64,000 bases of DNA from Saccharomycopsis malanga (GCA_004014935.1 CP025326.1:930001-994000), one strand, 5' to 3'; shown: positions 49,582-59,693, numbered from the stretch's first letter. Made by a program: numbers and translations. The notes: generated by a model from the letters alone, not told the origin.

Positions 49582-50448
49582 TCATGCTTCAGCACCTCTA
49601 ATCAAGTATAATGTATCACCATCCTTGATTTCTTTATTGACTCTTCCATTAGCAGGAACTGGGATCACTGCTTCTTCATCGCTTGCCAACTTGCCCTTTT
49701 CCTTAGCATCATCGTTTCTTGCGAGTCTAAACAACGACAATCTAAACTTTTTGTCGTTTACCTTATTATTTTCATTTTTTATTTTATATATTTGAGCTAT
49801 ACTATCGAGAGCTCTGCCTACAGGCCAACTACGTGATACATAAACTGGTTTTTTGAAATCTGCTGTAAGATGTTGTTTCTGTTTTACAAAAAAGTCGGCA
49901 AAATCGTCGCCATCAGGAACAACAATAACCCAAGCGTATACTCTTTCAGAGACGGATACCTTTGAGTCGCCTTTGGCTGAACTTTTCAACTTTGACAAAC
50001 TAACAATACGTTCAGAAGGAGACGTTTTGAAAAATGATTTGAACGAAGTGCCACTGTTGCTTCCTTTGGTGGCATTTTTCCCTATCAATTTACGTTGTTG
50101 AGATACAAATTTACGAACCTTTTCAAGAGCTTTTAAACCACCCAATGAACGGCCGTTTTTGTCGTCCTTCAATAATAGATCATTCAACGTCTGGTTTCTG
50201 TTTATCTCATAACTCTTTGGCTCCTTGGCAGCGGCAAACAAGGAAGCAGCACTAGGCCCATTGCTGGCTTTTGTAGCGGAATCAGACTTAGTTTTAACCA
50301 ATATTTTGGAACATTGATGCGACGAAGGCATACGATGATCTCCACAGAAAACCGACCCACAGTCTGAACATGTAAATGGTAAAAAGTCCAATTGCCGGCA
50401 GTAGGCACAATGCTTTCCTATATTCATAAGCCCTTGTGAATCTGTCAT
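49582..50448 (-). CDS. CUZ1: AN1 zinc-finger / ubiquitin-like protein Cuz1
   Basis: This 288-aa protein has an N-terminal AN1 finger (about residues 13-47: KHCAYCRQLDFLPFTCSDCGSVFCGDHRMPSSHQC, all eight Cys/His ligands present). A Ser/Lys-rich linker with ALEKVRKFVSQQRKLIGK follows. The C-terminal ubiquitin-like domain runs from about 170 (RVYAWVIVVPDGDDFADFFV...) to VNKEIKDGDTLYLIRGAEA. In S. cerevisiae Cuz1 (YNL155W) binds Cdc48 and the proteasome and protects cells from arsenite. Length and domain order match. Confidence 0.9.
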   Translation of the reverse strand: MTDSQGLMNIGKHCAYCRQLDFLPFTCSDCGSVFCGDHRMPSSHQCSKILVKTKSDSATKASNGPSAASLFAAAKEPKSYEINRNQTLNDLLLKDDKNGRSLGGLKALEKVRKFVSQQRKLIGKNATKGSNSGTSFKSFFKTSPSERIVSLSKLKSSAKGDSKVSVSERVYAWVIVVPDGDDFADFFVKQKQHLTADFKKPVYVSRSWPVGRALDSIAQIYKIKNENNKVNDKKFRLSLFRLARNDDAKEKGKLASDEEAVIPVPANGRVNKEIKDGDTLYLIRGAEA

Positions 50449-51151
50449 GATGTCAACTATTTTTATATATCAAATTATATGCCAACCAACAACTTTTGTC
50501 ACCACTTCAAATGGACAGTCCTACAATCTTTTATACCCACGAAAGTGGCAAAACTCAATTAATAATACGTGTAGACAATGCAAATAGTGTCTTCTGGAAT
50601 CTGTTCATGTTGACACCTTACGCCTCTTTAAACTGTATTTTTGCCACCCAACGCGGACCTCTATAAATGAACTGGATCACGCATTCGCCACCAACTACAA
50701 CCATAATATTTAAAACTTGATAAAAATGTAGATTAGGAGTCCTAAGCGGAACCGTTGGCAAATGAAAAAGAACAATGTAGTTTAAGAAAAAATATTGGAG
50801 AAAAAAAAATGGTTCAAAAATAAGAACAAAAAGCAAATGACAAAATAAGAATGCTAATAATGTATAACATTGTCTAGAAAGAACTGATTTGACAAAAACA
50901 AAAAGGTCAAATCAAAAAAGATGACAAAAAATTTTCTTTCTGTTTTTAATGTCAATTGATTGATTTTTTTTGTAAAGTATTGGCATAATAGAGTGTAAAG
51001 AAAAAAGACAATGAAACAGGAGAAATGTATAAGATCTAGAGAGGCTGTAGTAGAACAATAGTCAAATAAAGAGATTGGACTAATACAACATAACTCGAGT
51101 GGAAACAACTAACTTGAAAATAGAGTAAAAAAAAGATATGGAGCAAACAAT
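50449..51151. other. CUZ1 promoter / casein kinase 3' UTR region
   Basis: About 700 bp; the right half is A-rich and is the probable 3' UTR of the kinase gene. No gene is seen. Confidence 0.45.
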
Positions 51152-52615
51152 TTAAAAACAACAGAGTTTGGAGAAAAAACCGGTATTTTCTTCCTCTTTG
51201 GCTTGTTTTTGAGAAGCACGCAATCTAGCATCCGCAGCGGAATTGTTGATACCGTTTTTATTGTCTAAACCATTGTTTCCGGTGCCGTTGATGTTGGTGT
51301 TGGCAAGATCAGTTGCTCCAACAACTCCGGTTTGATGATGTGCCAAGGCAGGGTTAGGATGGCCAATGTTTTGGTTACTGGATTTTGGATTTGGGGTGCG
51401 GGAAGGTTGAGTAGTTTGTAGCTGAGTGGCGGAGGTGTTTTTAGGGTAATTGGAGTTGTTGATCAAGGTTTTATTGGTGCCGTTGTTGTTACTGTTAGCG
51501 TTCAAATTGGCAGCGTTGTTTCCAGTGGCTGCAAGTTGTTGACGGCTTCTTCTTTGGCCATGACGGTGGTGTCTATCTCTATCACCAGGTGGGTTAGGAT
51601 GGCCATAACCATGCAAGTTTGGTTTCTTATTAATGGCGTAATCCCAACCTCTACCGCCGTTGAGCTTCATCCAGTCGTACTTGCCATCTGCCTTTTCTCC
51701 TATGTCATCTAAGACACTGAGAAGCAATTTCTTGTAACCGTCGTAGTCTGGAGTTTGATCAAAACCCAAGCTTCTTACGGTTTCCAAATATTGGGCAAAC
51801 TGTCTTGGCAAACCCGCACAAAGTTCCAAAACAGGGGTGGATCTCTTCTTTTCACCAATCTTCTCGTATTTCTGCTTGTTTGTAGGAGCTTTCAAGCCTT
51901 GCCAAGGCAACTGACCTCTAAGAAAATAGAAGAAAACATGTCCCAAAGCTTCCAAATCGTCTCTTCTTGATTGTTCTCTGCCCAAATGAGTGTTGACAGA
52001 CATATATCTAGCAGTACCGCTGAGAGACTTCTTTTCTCTATAAGGAATATGCATTTTAGTTCTTTGGTCAATGTAGAACTTGGCCATACCGAAATCAACT
52101 AAATGAACATCGTTTTCATCTGGCTGGGTGGGTCTGCCAATCAAAAAATTGTCTGGTTTGATATCTCTATAAATCAAATCATGACTGTGAATGGTTTCGA
52201 TCAAGGACAACATTTGGACAGCAACTTGAACGGTGGTTTTGACAGAAAAACGTCTGCCACACCAGTCAAACAAATCTTCCAAAGAAGGACCCAAAAGATC
52301 AATCACCAATATATTGTGCAAGCCCTCCTGGCCAAAGTAATAAGCAGAAGGAACACCTTTACTGCCAGTCAAAAACTTGTAAGTTTTATATTCGTCTCTA
52401 AGCTGCGGAGCTTCTGTTTTACGTGGCTCAAACTTTATGGCAACAGGCACATTATTGATGATATTGACACCTTCGAAAATAACACCAAAAGAACCCTCGC
52501 CGATTTTCTTGCCGATTTTGTAGTGTAAACCAACAACAGTGTTACTATTGCTAGCACTACCCGTCTGCTGCGTGGTGTCGCCCTTTTGATACTGCGAAGC
52601 CACTCTATTGCTCAT
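51152..52615 (-). CDS. YCK2: Plasma-membrane casein kinase 1, Yck1/Yck2 type
   Basis: This 487-aa CK1-family kinase has a kinase domain at about residues 29-310. It shows KIGEGSFGVIFEG (P loop), AIKFEPRK (catalytic Lys), HDLIYRDIKPDNFLIG (catalytic loop, CK1 form of HRD), LVDFGMAKFY and the CK1 signature LSGTARYMSVNTHLGREQSRRDDLEALGHVFFYFLRG. An Asn/Gln/His-rich tail (about 330-470) ends in FFSKLCCF, the C-terminal Cys-Cys that Akr1 palmitoylates in Yck1/Yck2 to hold the kinase at the plasma membrane. Roles there include glucose sensing, endocytosis and morphogenesis. The S. cerevisiae proteins are about 540 aa. The tail excludes Hrr25 and the vacuolar Yck3 (polyCys end). Confidence 0.92.
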   Translation of the reverse strand: MSNRVASQYQKGDTTQQTGSASNSNTVVGLHYKIGKKIGEGSFGVIFEGVNIINNVPVAIKFEPRKTEAPQLRDEYKTYKFLTGSKGVPSAYYFGQEGLHNILVIDLLGPSLEDLFDWCGRRFSVKTTVQVAVQMLSLIETIHSHDLIYRDIKPDNFLIGRPTQPDENDVHLVDFGMAKFYIDQRTKMHIPYREKKSLSGTARYMSVNTHLGREQSRRDDLEALGHVFFYFLRGQLPWQGLKAPTNKQKYEKIGEKKRSTPVLELCAGLPRQFAQYLETVRSLGFDQTPDYDGYKKLLLSVLDDIGEKADGKYDWMKLNGGRGWDYAINKKPNLHGYGHPNPPGDRDRHHRHGQRRSRQQLAATGNNAANLNANSNNNGTNKTLINNSNYPKNTSATQLQTTQPSRTPNPKSSNQNIGHPNPALAHHQTGVVGATDLANTNINGTGNNGLDNKNGINNSAADARLRASQKQAKEEENTGFFSKLCCF

Positions 52616-53363
52616 GATGAATGCTCTTAATGATCAATAACACTACTATGATGATGGAAAATAGGGATGAAAGGAATGAGTTTTTCGCTCTTGTTTTTTT
52701 CCTTTTTCCAAAATGTATGGCGGAAAAAATTGAAGAAATAAAGCGTAACGATCGAATGGATTATCAACAACTCCAACAATACTGTCAAGACTCTGAAAAC
52801 TCAAGTCGAAATTGAGTATTATAAAAAATAAGAAAAACGTCCGCTGATACGACAAACAAGTTGAAGAAAAAGGAAAATCGTGACAAAAAGAAACACCGAT
52901 GGCGATGAGTGTGCCGACAAGATTGTGTTGATGGTATGAGAACACCACAGTGTAGGGTGATCTATAATATTCTATAGACTTGAACAAGGGAAAAAGAAAA
53001 GACTGGGTGGAAAAATTTTGACTTGGTAAGGGCAAAACACTAAACAAGACAAAATGCCGTGAAAGCAACTATATTATTACTAGATTTGCCTAGTATGGAA
53101 ATACCTCTGTCAGTGTATCCAAACGATCGTTAGTTGCCACGATGCCGATTCGTTGCTACACGGCCGCTCTATTAATAGCTGAATGCTGGTAGCTGTTGGA
53201 GGAAGTATGTATCACATGGGCGGGGGCCCGGTTGCGGAAAACCGCGGAAATCTGCGGAACAATGTGCCATCATAGATGCAGCTCCAAACCTCCAAAAAGT
53301 AAAACAATCTGGTCTATTTCCACATGCATATTGTATATATATATATATATATATTTGGCGAAA
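52616..53363. other. Divergent intergenic region, casein kinase and Zn2Cys6 gene
   Basis: A 750-bp shared promoter region. It contains three GCGGAA strings at exact 10-bp spacing (53234-53259) and a TA run (53334-53354) next to the start of the regulator gene. The short frame at 52646-53068 (-) shows no family features. Confidence 0.5.
53234..53259 (+). promoter_or_regulatory. Triple CGG direct repeat
   Basis: GCGGAA occurs at 53234, 53244 and 53254, one helical turn apart, and a CCGCGG palindrome overlaps the middle copy. CGG triplets are the half-sites of Zn2Cys6 proteins. This array lies 105-130 bp upstream of the ATG of a Zn2Cys6 gene, so autoregulation is a reasonable inference. Confidence 0.5.
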
Positions 53364-55080
53364 ATGGCAACTGATCATATGTCAAAGGCTAGTGCCAAGC
53401 GTCTCAAGTTTGTTGGTGCTTCGTCACGTTCGCGCAATGGTTGTTTAAGTTGCAAAAGTAAGAGGTATGTAAAATCGTTTATATATTGAAGACATATTAC
53501 TGACAGTTTTGAATAGAAAGAAATGTGATGAAATTAAGCCTATATGTGGCCTTTGCCAAAGAATCAAAAGTACATGTGATTGGCCCGTAGTTAGGCCCAA
53601 AGTAACAACCAAATCAGTTGTGAAATTATCCAGATTACCAGTTAATAACAAGATCAATATCCATGATCCATCACACAATAAATCAGCAGACCCTAGTAAG
53701 ATCTTGGACAATGAATTGAATTTGTTTCTTGTAGAATCTTTATTTGAACAAGATGATTATACCGTTGGATCTACAAACCATGATGTTCTGGATCCTTTAA
53801 CAAAAGCGTTTATCAATAAATATCATGAGTTTCAGCTCACTCGTAATCAACCACTCTGTTACATTCCTGAATCGTTTTCCCTAGGGAATGGCGAAGAGGT
53901 GATGTTTTTGGAATACTTTGTGTCGTCAATAGCAACCAACATTTCCACTGTTCCTAATGAATCTAATTATTATTTGAATTTCTATCTTCCTATGGCGGTT
54001 CATGACGAAGCACTATTGAACGCCCTAATTAGCTGGGGTGGCATATTTTTGAATGCCCAGCAGGGCAGAGCATATCTTGAACAATCTGCTAGCTTGCTAA
54101 ATGACAAATTAAACAATTTGAAAATCTCTTCTCTCAAAGCGCCCCCGTCAGCTAGTGAAAAACAAGAGCTAATGAAAGCATTGGTATGCGCTAATGCTCT
54201 TCTTGCAGTGGAAATTTCAGCGGGAGATGTCAAAAACTGGCAGGTATTCTTCCAGATCTGTGAACTGGTGATAAAGAGACTTGGTGGTATCAATAACTTG
54301 TTGCATGACAGAGAAGAAAAGATTCTTGTATCCAATTTTGCATTCCATGATCTCTTGGGACTTCGATCAATGTGTTATGGTACACGGTTTTCCATAGATG
54401 AATATCAATTGGTGTACCACCATGGGATACAATACATTGATTCATTACAAGGATGCGTAGGCCCTTTGTTTTTGATAATAGGCGAGATATTCCAAGAGTC
54501 TCGCAAGTTTCGTAAGCTGTTGTATTCCAAAGGCCAGACAGAGTCTGCTTACAACCCACTACTTTCCAATAAAGAAAAATTAACTCTTCTTCATGAACTT
54601 GATACGACCACAAAATATTTTGAAAAAAGAATATTGCAAAGTGAACCTCGCCAAATCGAAATAGATTATTACAAATCAATTTCTCACTTAGAACATCATT
54701 TGGCAGTGTATAAACTATATCAAAACATCTCACTTATTCTTACAAAGCAGTTTCTCAAAAAAATGAGTCCCGAGAGTCCTGACGTCCAATTGCTTGTTTT
54801 GGAATGTAACCAACTTCTTGATCAACTTGTGCTTTCTCCAGTTAAAGGGCTTCTTTGCTTCGCTTTTGTTGTCATTGGCTTGAACTCTACAACTGCCGCA
54901 GACCGTGCCGAATATATAAACCGTGTCGACCTTATAAAAATCGACTATAAAATTGCAAACTTTGATAGAGCCATTGCAATGATCAGGCATAGTTGGGAAC
55001 ATGACGCCACAGATGACTGTATACATAAAAAGTTGTTTGGAATTTTGCAGCGACTCGACTGGAACTTGTCGTTGGTATAG
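53364..55080 (+). CDS. Zn2Cys6 transcription factor, spliced within the zinc cluster
   Basis: Exon 1 is 53364-53464 and exon 2 is 53517-55080. The 52-nt intron has donor GTATGT, branch TACTGAC (53498-53504) and acceptor TAG. The join completes Arg34 and gives a 554-aa protein. Its zinc cluster is canonical: C27-x2-C30-x6-C37-x6-C44-x2-C47-x6-C54 (NGCLSCKSKRKKCDEIKPICGLCQ). Neither exon alone has a full cluster. Basic residues precede it (SAKRLKF, SRSRNG). The remaining ~480 residues are helical, of the fungal-specific factor type, with EEVMFLEYFVSSIATNIS, DEALLNALISWGGIFLN and VIKRLGGINNLL. The target pathway is not evident. Confidence 0.85.
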
Positions 55081-55370
55081 ACTGGCGTAATTTGTAGCCG
55101 TTTGCTTTTAGCAAACTGGTTGTGAGAAAGCTATTTTTTCAAAGAAAGAGACGGAATTGCCATTTATTGTATGGCAAATCAGCAAGTTATAAATTGGAGT
55201 ACTGATTTGACTAAAATTTTCACTTTTATAGCCAAATTGTGCAATTATGTTTGGATACTGTACGATTTTACAATCTTAACTTAGATAAAAAAGAGAAAAC
55301 TTGCAAATTGCTATAGAAAACATTGTCCTGCTGTTGAGTTTCAAGTAAAGTAATTGCAAAAGATACAGTA
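55081..55370. other. 3' flank of the regulator gene
   Basis: AT-rich 290-bp flank leading to a SINE-like insertion. Confidence 0.4.
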
Positions 55371-55567
55371 AAAAGAACAAACCGCTGGACCCTATGGCCA
55401 CTGCTCTCGAAGAGGAGAAAAAAAACCTAACAGGAACACGGGTGAGAAGATATATAAGATTATGATCAAATTATGATCAACGGTTTTACCAAGTCCGTTT
55501 AAACATAGCCCGTATATACGAAACTGATATGTACTGGGCTTGAAATATATGATAATTCAAAAGAACA
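55371..55567 (+). mobile_element. SINE-like element, family 1, copy 12, with 10-bp target duplication
   Basis: The element proper is 55381-55557 (177 bp). It is flanked by the exact repeat aaaagaacaa at 55371-55380 and 55558-55567. The head is ccgctggaccctatggccactgctctc, followed by the link gaggagaaaaaaaacctaacagg, the body aacacgggtgagaag, gttttaccaagtcc, the tail core cgtatatacgaaactgatatg, and gggcttgaaatatatgataatt. Within the body the string attatgatca is duplicated. Confidence 0.8.
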
Positions 55568-55872
55568 ATAATTTTCTATTTGTAAATTCTAACATCTATA
55601 TACTATTAGGCATTATGTATCAATTACAACCCTCAAATCTAATATTCTCTCTGCATTTTGGTCATACTCAGTTGTTTCATCTACTAGCCTCTGCAAGAGT
55701 AATGTGACGCACGCATCAGCATGCATTGGGGTGCGAAAAAAATTGTATTGGGAAAATTTCAATATATAAAATTAAGGCAAATAACTATTATAATAGCGTC
55801 TCATCTGAGGCCAGTGATTTATAGTAGATATATAAAAGGAGCTTTTTATTTGAGCCGCCAAGATACGCAAAT
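55568..55872. other. POP5 upstream region
   Basis: About 300 bp of promoter-like AT-rich sequence; it contains a gacgcacgcatcagcatgcattgg string (TGCAT motif, about 55707-55730). Confidence 0.4.
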
Positions 55873-56328
55873 ATGGTTAGAGTGAAAAACCGGTATATTA
55901 CGTTTAAAATTCTTTATCCGCCAGAAAGGGTAGCAGAGGGAGACACTGATTCGTTAAACAAGCTTGAGCTTTACAAGGCGAGTCCCTCATCTGTGAGCGC
56001 AAAATATATAGCACAGGCTGTCCGACAGGTTGTCCGTGAAAATTTTGGGGATTTTGGTCATGCGCTCGTAGCAGCGTCGCTCAGCGTACGCTACTTTTCC
56101 AACCGAACGTCCACGGGCATTATCAAGGTGTCTAGGGATGACGAGAGCTGTTCGATGGTATGTTTTGCGTTGATGTGTATGGGAAACGTAGAGGGTCTGG
56201 GCCTGGCCAAGTCTATGGCGGTGATATTTCAGGTGCAGAGAATCAGTGGAACTATTCGTAAGGCACAGGACGCATTGATCCGAGAAAATAAGGAATTGAT
56301 TAATGAAATCGAAGCGATAACTGGTTAG
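55873..56328 (+). CDS. POP5: RNase P / RNase MRP subunit Pop5
   Basis: This 151-aa protein opens with MVRVKNRYITFKILYPPE, the Pop5 family start, and continues with VSAKYIAQAVRQVVRENFGDFGHALVAASLSVRYFSNRTSTGIIKVSRDD. It ends with a helix, VFQVQRISGTIRKAQDALIREN in essence (IFQVQRISGTIRKAQDALI). Pop5 pairs with Rpp1 next to the catalytic core of nuclear RNase P and MRP, in tRNA 5' processing and rRNA processing. The length is close to S. cerevisiae Pop5 (173 aa). It is convergent with SWC5, with 127 bp between stops and a GATA/CTGT simple repeat in the gap (56395-56457). Confidence 0.9.
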   Translation: MVRVKNRYITFKILYPPERVAEGDTDSLNKLELYKASPSSVSAKYIAQAVRQVVRENFGDFGHALVAASLSVRYFSNRTSTGIIKVSRDDESCSMVCFALMCMGNVEGLGLAKSMAVIFQVQRISGTIRKAQDALIRENKELINEIEAITG

Positions 56329-56455
56329 ATTACACAAGGTATGATTTGGCTTGAAAAAGTTGTACAAGAAGAGTTGATGATAAATATATACTATATAGAT
56401 AGATAGATAGCTATGAGTAAAAGAAAAAGCAACCTAACTAGTCTGTCTGTCTGTC

Positions 56456-57442
56456 TCACTGGAGCTTCTTACCTTCTTTGATCTTATAATCAATGTTGTG
56501 CTCCACCTTGTTCAAGAAATCTTGTTTGCTCAAGTATCCGTCCTTGTTGTGCTTTTTGAGCTCGTCGTTCAACTTGTTGGAGTCGACGTAATTTGCCCAG
56601 TCCAAGCGCGACTTTTCCAACGTGTTGATTCGTGCCATTTTGGAGTTTTTGATAATGTCATCTACAATGGATGATTTTTTGGCCCGCCGCTTCCGCAACG
56701 GTTTCCCACTACGTGAATTTGCGGCGGCAACGGTTTCGCCAGGTGCACTTTTGCCCTCCAATTTGATCGATGTTAAGTATGCCTTTGCTTCAGCCGAAGA
56801 TTTGAGCACCCATTTATTCTCGGTGATGGTGTCTCCAGCATACTCATACGTTCTGGTGATTTTGATCTTTTCTTGCTCGATTTTTTCCACTGGTTGCTCT
56901 GCAATTTGCTGCTCCAGACTAGTTGATGAAACAGCATCCACACTCGGCGAAACACTTTTAGCTCCTGTCTGCTTCATCTCACTCCATATAGAGTCAATAT
57001 CCACCAGTGTTCCAGTTTGATTCCCATTGAGGGTTTCCATGGCATGCTTGTCATGGTTATCATTTGCTTCTCGAAGCCTCTGTTGTCTTGTCTTTATAAG
57101 TCCTCCATCACTACTCTCAATCTTTGAATAATTCGCCCGCTTTATTTCCCGGAATGTCTCTTTTAAATCCTCATCTATTTCAGAAACTTTCCGCTTTTTT
57201 CCACTTGAGATCACTCCTGATTCTTCATCCTCACTCTCACTTCCTTCACCATTGTCTACAATTGTTAGTCAATGCTGCTTTTTACTAAAAAACTACTCAT
57301 CATTCAACATACCATTGTCTGGAACATAATCTTCATCATCTGAATCATCTTTTTCATCGTCCTCAACTACACCATCCTTATCTACATCATCCACTTTTTT
57401 AGATCCCTGTACTAGCTGTTCTTCACTTTGTTTCGCCGTCAT
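56456..57442 (-). CDS. SWC5: SWR1 complex subunit Swc5 (BCNT/Cfdp1), spliced
   Basis: Exon 1 is 57313-57442 (43 codons plus one base) and exon 2 is 56456-57255. The 57-nt intron has donor GTATGT, branch GACTAAC and acceptor TAG. The 309-aa product starts MTAKQSEEQLVQGSKK and has an acidic N-terminus on both sides of the junction (DDSDDEDYVPDN-DNGEGSESEDEESG). That acidic region binds H2A-H2B in Swc5. The C-terminal BCNT domain is at about 215-309: KPLRKRRAKKSSIVDDIIKNSKMARINTLEKSRLDWANYVDSNKLNDELKKHNKDGYLSKQDFLNKV. Swc5 activates Swr1-dependent H2A.Z exchange. The S. cerevisiae protein has 303 aa. Confidence 0.92.
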
Positions 57443-58187
57443 TTCTTCTCATTGATTGCTCTTTTCAACTCTCACGCGTGATTAAAAATCTTTTTTTTTT
57501 TTCCCTCCCTTTTAACGCTCCTCTTATGCATGAAAAATTTAATTTCTTCCTTAACATATATTACCACGTGACATGTATTGCATGGCACATAACCAGTCTT
57601 ATTATAGGAGGTCACTCAATATAATTTATTTATTCATTATCAAAAGCTTTCACTATCAAAAATTTTCACTGTATAAATAAGTTTCTTACATCTTGGCCAT
57701 TGAACATGATCTATATTTTTTAAAAAAAAGACCCTCAAAGTATACATTTATATACACCCCGTACTTATTGTCACCTGCGCTCGTAACCATCAAATTAATG
57801 AACAGCTAACTTCTTCTGGTATATGAGTTTGTTAACCATTATAAACACCCGTTTGTATGTTGGGAGCTTCTTAACTAGTATTCAAACAAGAAACTGCTAT
57901 TCCACACACAAATCAATTAATCAATCCTCCTCCACACCTCGTTGGCGCCTACCACCATATATCCGGGTAACAGCCCCCTTTTCGTGAAGCGCCAGAAAGG
58001 CAAAAACTGAAATCTCGACTTTCAGACATCATCTTGTTGATGCAATCATCATAATTGACACCCATCAGGCAGCAATCATCTTGTTCATTGTGAACAACTA
58101 GGTCTATTTATTGCGCTTGAACACATTGCAGCTTATCCTGTGACTATTTGACTGCGGCTGCTACGTATATCTGCCATTCTATTAACA
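57443..58187. other. SWC5-PBP2 divergent intergenic region
   Basis: A 745-bp bidirectional promoter region. It contains a CACGTG E-box (taccacgtgaca, about 57566) and poly-T/poly-A runs. No gene is supported. Confidence 0.45.
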
Positions 58188-59693
58188 ATGCTCAAGCGTA
58201 AGAACGAGGACCTGCTAGGCGACGACCCGCTGACCAAACGAGTTGCTATTGACGCTGACATGTTGGAGGCTGAAGAGGCGCAGAAAGACAAGAACCAAAC
58301 CGCTCCATTGCTCAACCAACCTGCGGGGGACGGAGCCCAGGATTCCGCGCAGGATTCCGCCCCGGATTCCGTGGCGGAGAATGCCACCGGATCGGAATCC
58401 GCACATGCCAGCGACTTGCCAAAGAGACTGACACCCATTTCGTCACACAAGGTCCACGACGACCCCACCTATGTGCACTTCCGTATGTTGGTTCCTGTTA
58501 AGGAGGCGGCGCTCATTGTTGGCAAGGGTGGAGAGAAAATCAACTATATCAAGGAGAAGTCAGGTGCCAGAATCAATGTTTCGGAAAACATCAAGGGCAT
58601 CTACGAGCGAGTTGTGCATGTTAGAGGACCGGCAGAAAAAGTTGCCAAGGCTTTTGGGCTAATAACCAGAGCCATAATTGATGAGCCAGAGACTCCTTCG
58701 AGCCCTGATTCCAAACAATATGTCTTAAAGTTGTTGATTCCTCATCCTGTCATAGGGTTTGTCATTGGCAAGGGCGGCCAGAAGTTCAGAGAGATTGAAG
58801 AGAAGTCTGCTGCTAAGCTTAAGGCCAGCGAGTCTACAATGGCGTTCTCCACTGACAGATGTCTTCTGATCTCGGGAGTTCCAGACGCCATCCACATTGC
58901 AACGTACTATGTGGGCCAGACTATTTACGAAAACAAGAAGATGCACAAGACAAAGATTATTTTCTACAATCCAGGGAACTCGGGCTATGGCGTGGGCAAC
59001 GTTCCTGGGTCACCTGCGGGCGCGTTTCCTGGGGCCCCACAGTTTCCAGGAGTAGCAAACCTGGCAAACTTCCAGTTCACAGGCTTCAATGCTAATGGAT
59101 TCAACCCGCAAATGATGGGCATGATGCCTATGCACATGAACTACATGGGCAATGTAGGAAGACATAATGGGGGTATGCCTGGAGCCCGCAATTTGAAGCC
59201 TTATGCTGCTTTGGGAAACCCTGGTCAAATGGGCAACAACAGGGTGATGTCGTTGCCGCCATCGCAGCATAACAACATCTCCACTGCCCCAAACACTCCT
59301 CCAGTTGGCTCCATACAACCACCGCCTACTTTAATACCGGTAGGAAGCCCCCAGCAAACCGTCACTCAGGACATTTACATTGCCAACGAGCATGTTGGTC
59401 TGGTGATCGGCAAAGGCGGAAAGAACATTCGGGAAGTCAGAGACAGCTCAGGATCGCAGATCAAGGTCCAGGACCCAGACCCTAATAATCCAAACGAGAG
59501 AAAGATAGTGTTGATTGGCGGCATCAACAATAACCAAATGGCAATGTATTTGATTAACAACAGAATCGAAACAGATAAACAAAAAAATTATCAGAACCAC
59601 AATAATCACAATAATTATAACAACCATAATAATCATAACAATAACGGCCAGAGCCATGATAACTCTGGTAATGTCCAAGCAGGAAACGCTTGA
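58188..59693 (+). CDS. PBP2: Three-KH-domain RNA-binding protein Pbp2
   Basis: This 501-aa protein has an acidic/Ala-rich N-terminus with repeated QDSAQDSAPDS (about 45-62). KH1 (about 94-165) contains FRMLVPVKEAALIVGKGGEKINYIKEKSGARINV. KH2 (about 180-250) contains LLIPHPVIGFVIGKGGQKFREIEEKSAAKLKA and ends GVPDAIHIATYYVGQTI. A ~140-residue Gly/Asn/Met/Pro-rich linker follows, then KH3 (about 395-460) with HVGLVIGKGGKNIREVRDSSGSQIKVQDP. The tail is a His/Asn repeat. The first two KH domains are close together and the third is distant, as in S. cerevisiae Pbp2; Hek2 and S. pombe Rnc1 are relatives. All GxxG loops are intact. The CTG codon in KH3 (HVG-L-VIG) falls where both Leu and Ser occur in KH families. 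Confidence 0.85.
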   Translation: MLKRKNEDLLGDDPLTKRVAIDADMLEAEEAQKDKNQTAPLLNQPAGDGAQDSAQDSAPDSVAENATGSESAHASDLPKRLTPISSHKVHDDPTYVHFRMLVPVKEAALIVGKGGEKINYIKEKSGARINVSENIKGIYERVVHVRGPAEKVAKAFGLITRAIIDEPETPSSPDSKQYVLKLLIPHPVIGFVIGKGGQKFREIEEKSAAKLKASESTMAFSTDRCLLISGVPDAIHIATYYVGQTIYENKKMHKTKIIFYNPGNSGYGVGNVPGSPAGAFPGAPQFPGVANLANFQFTGFNANGFNPQMMGMMPMHMNYMGNVGRHNGGMPGARNLKPYAALGNPGQMGNNRVMSLPPSQHNNISTAPNTPPVGSIQPPPTLIPVGSPQQTVTQDIYIANEHVGLVIGKGGKNIREVRDSSGSQIKVQDPDPNNPNERKIVLIGGINNNQMAMYLINNRIETDKQKNYQNHNNHNNYNNHNNHNNNGQSHDNSGNVQAGNA

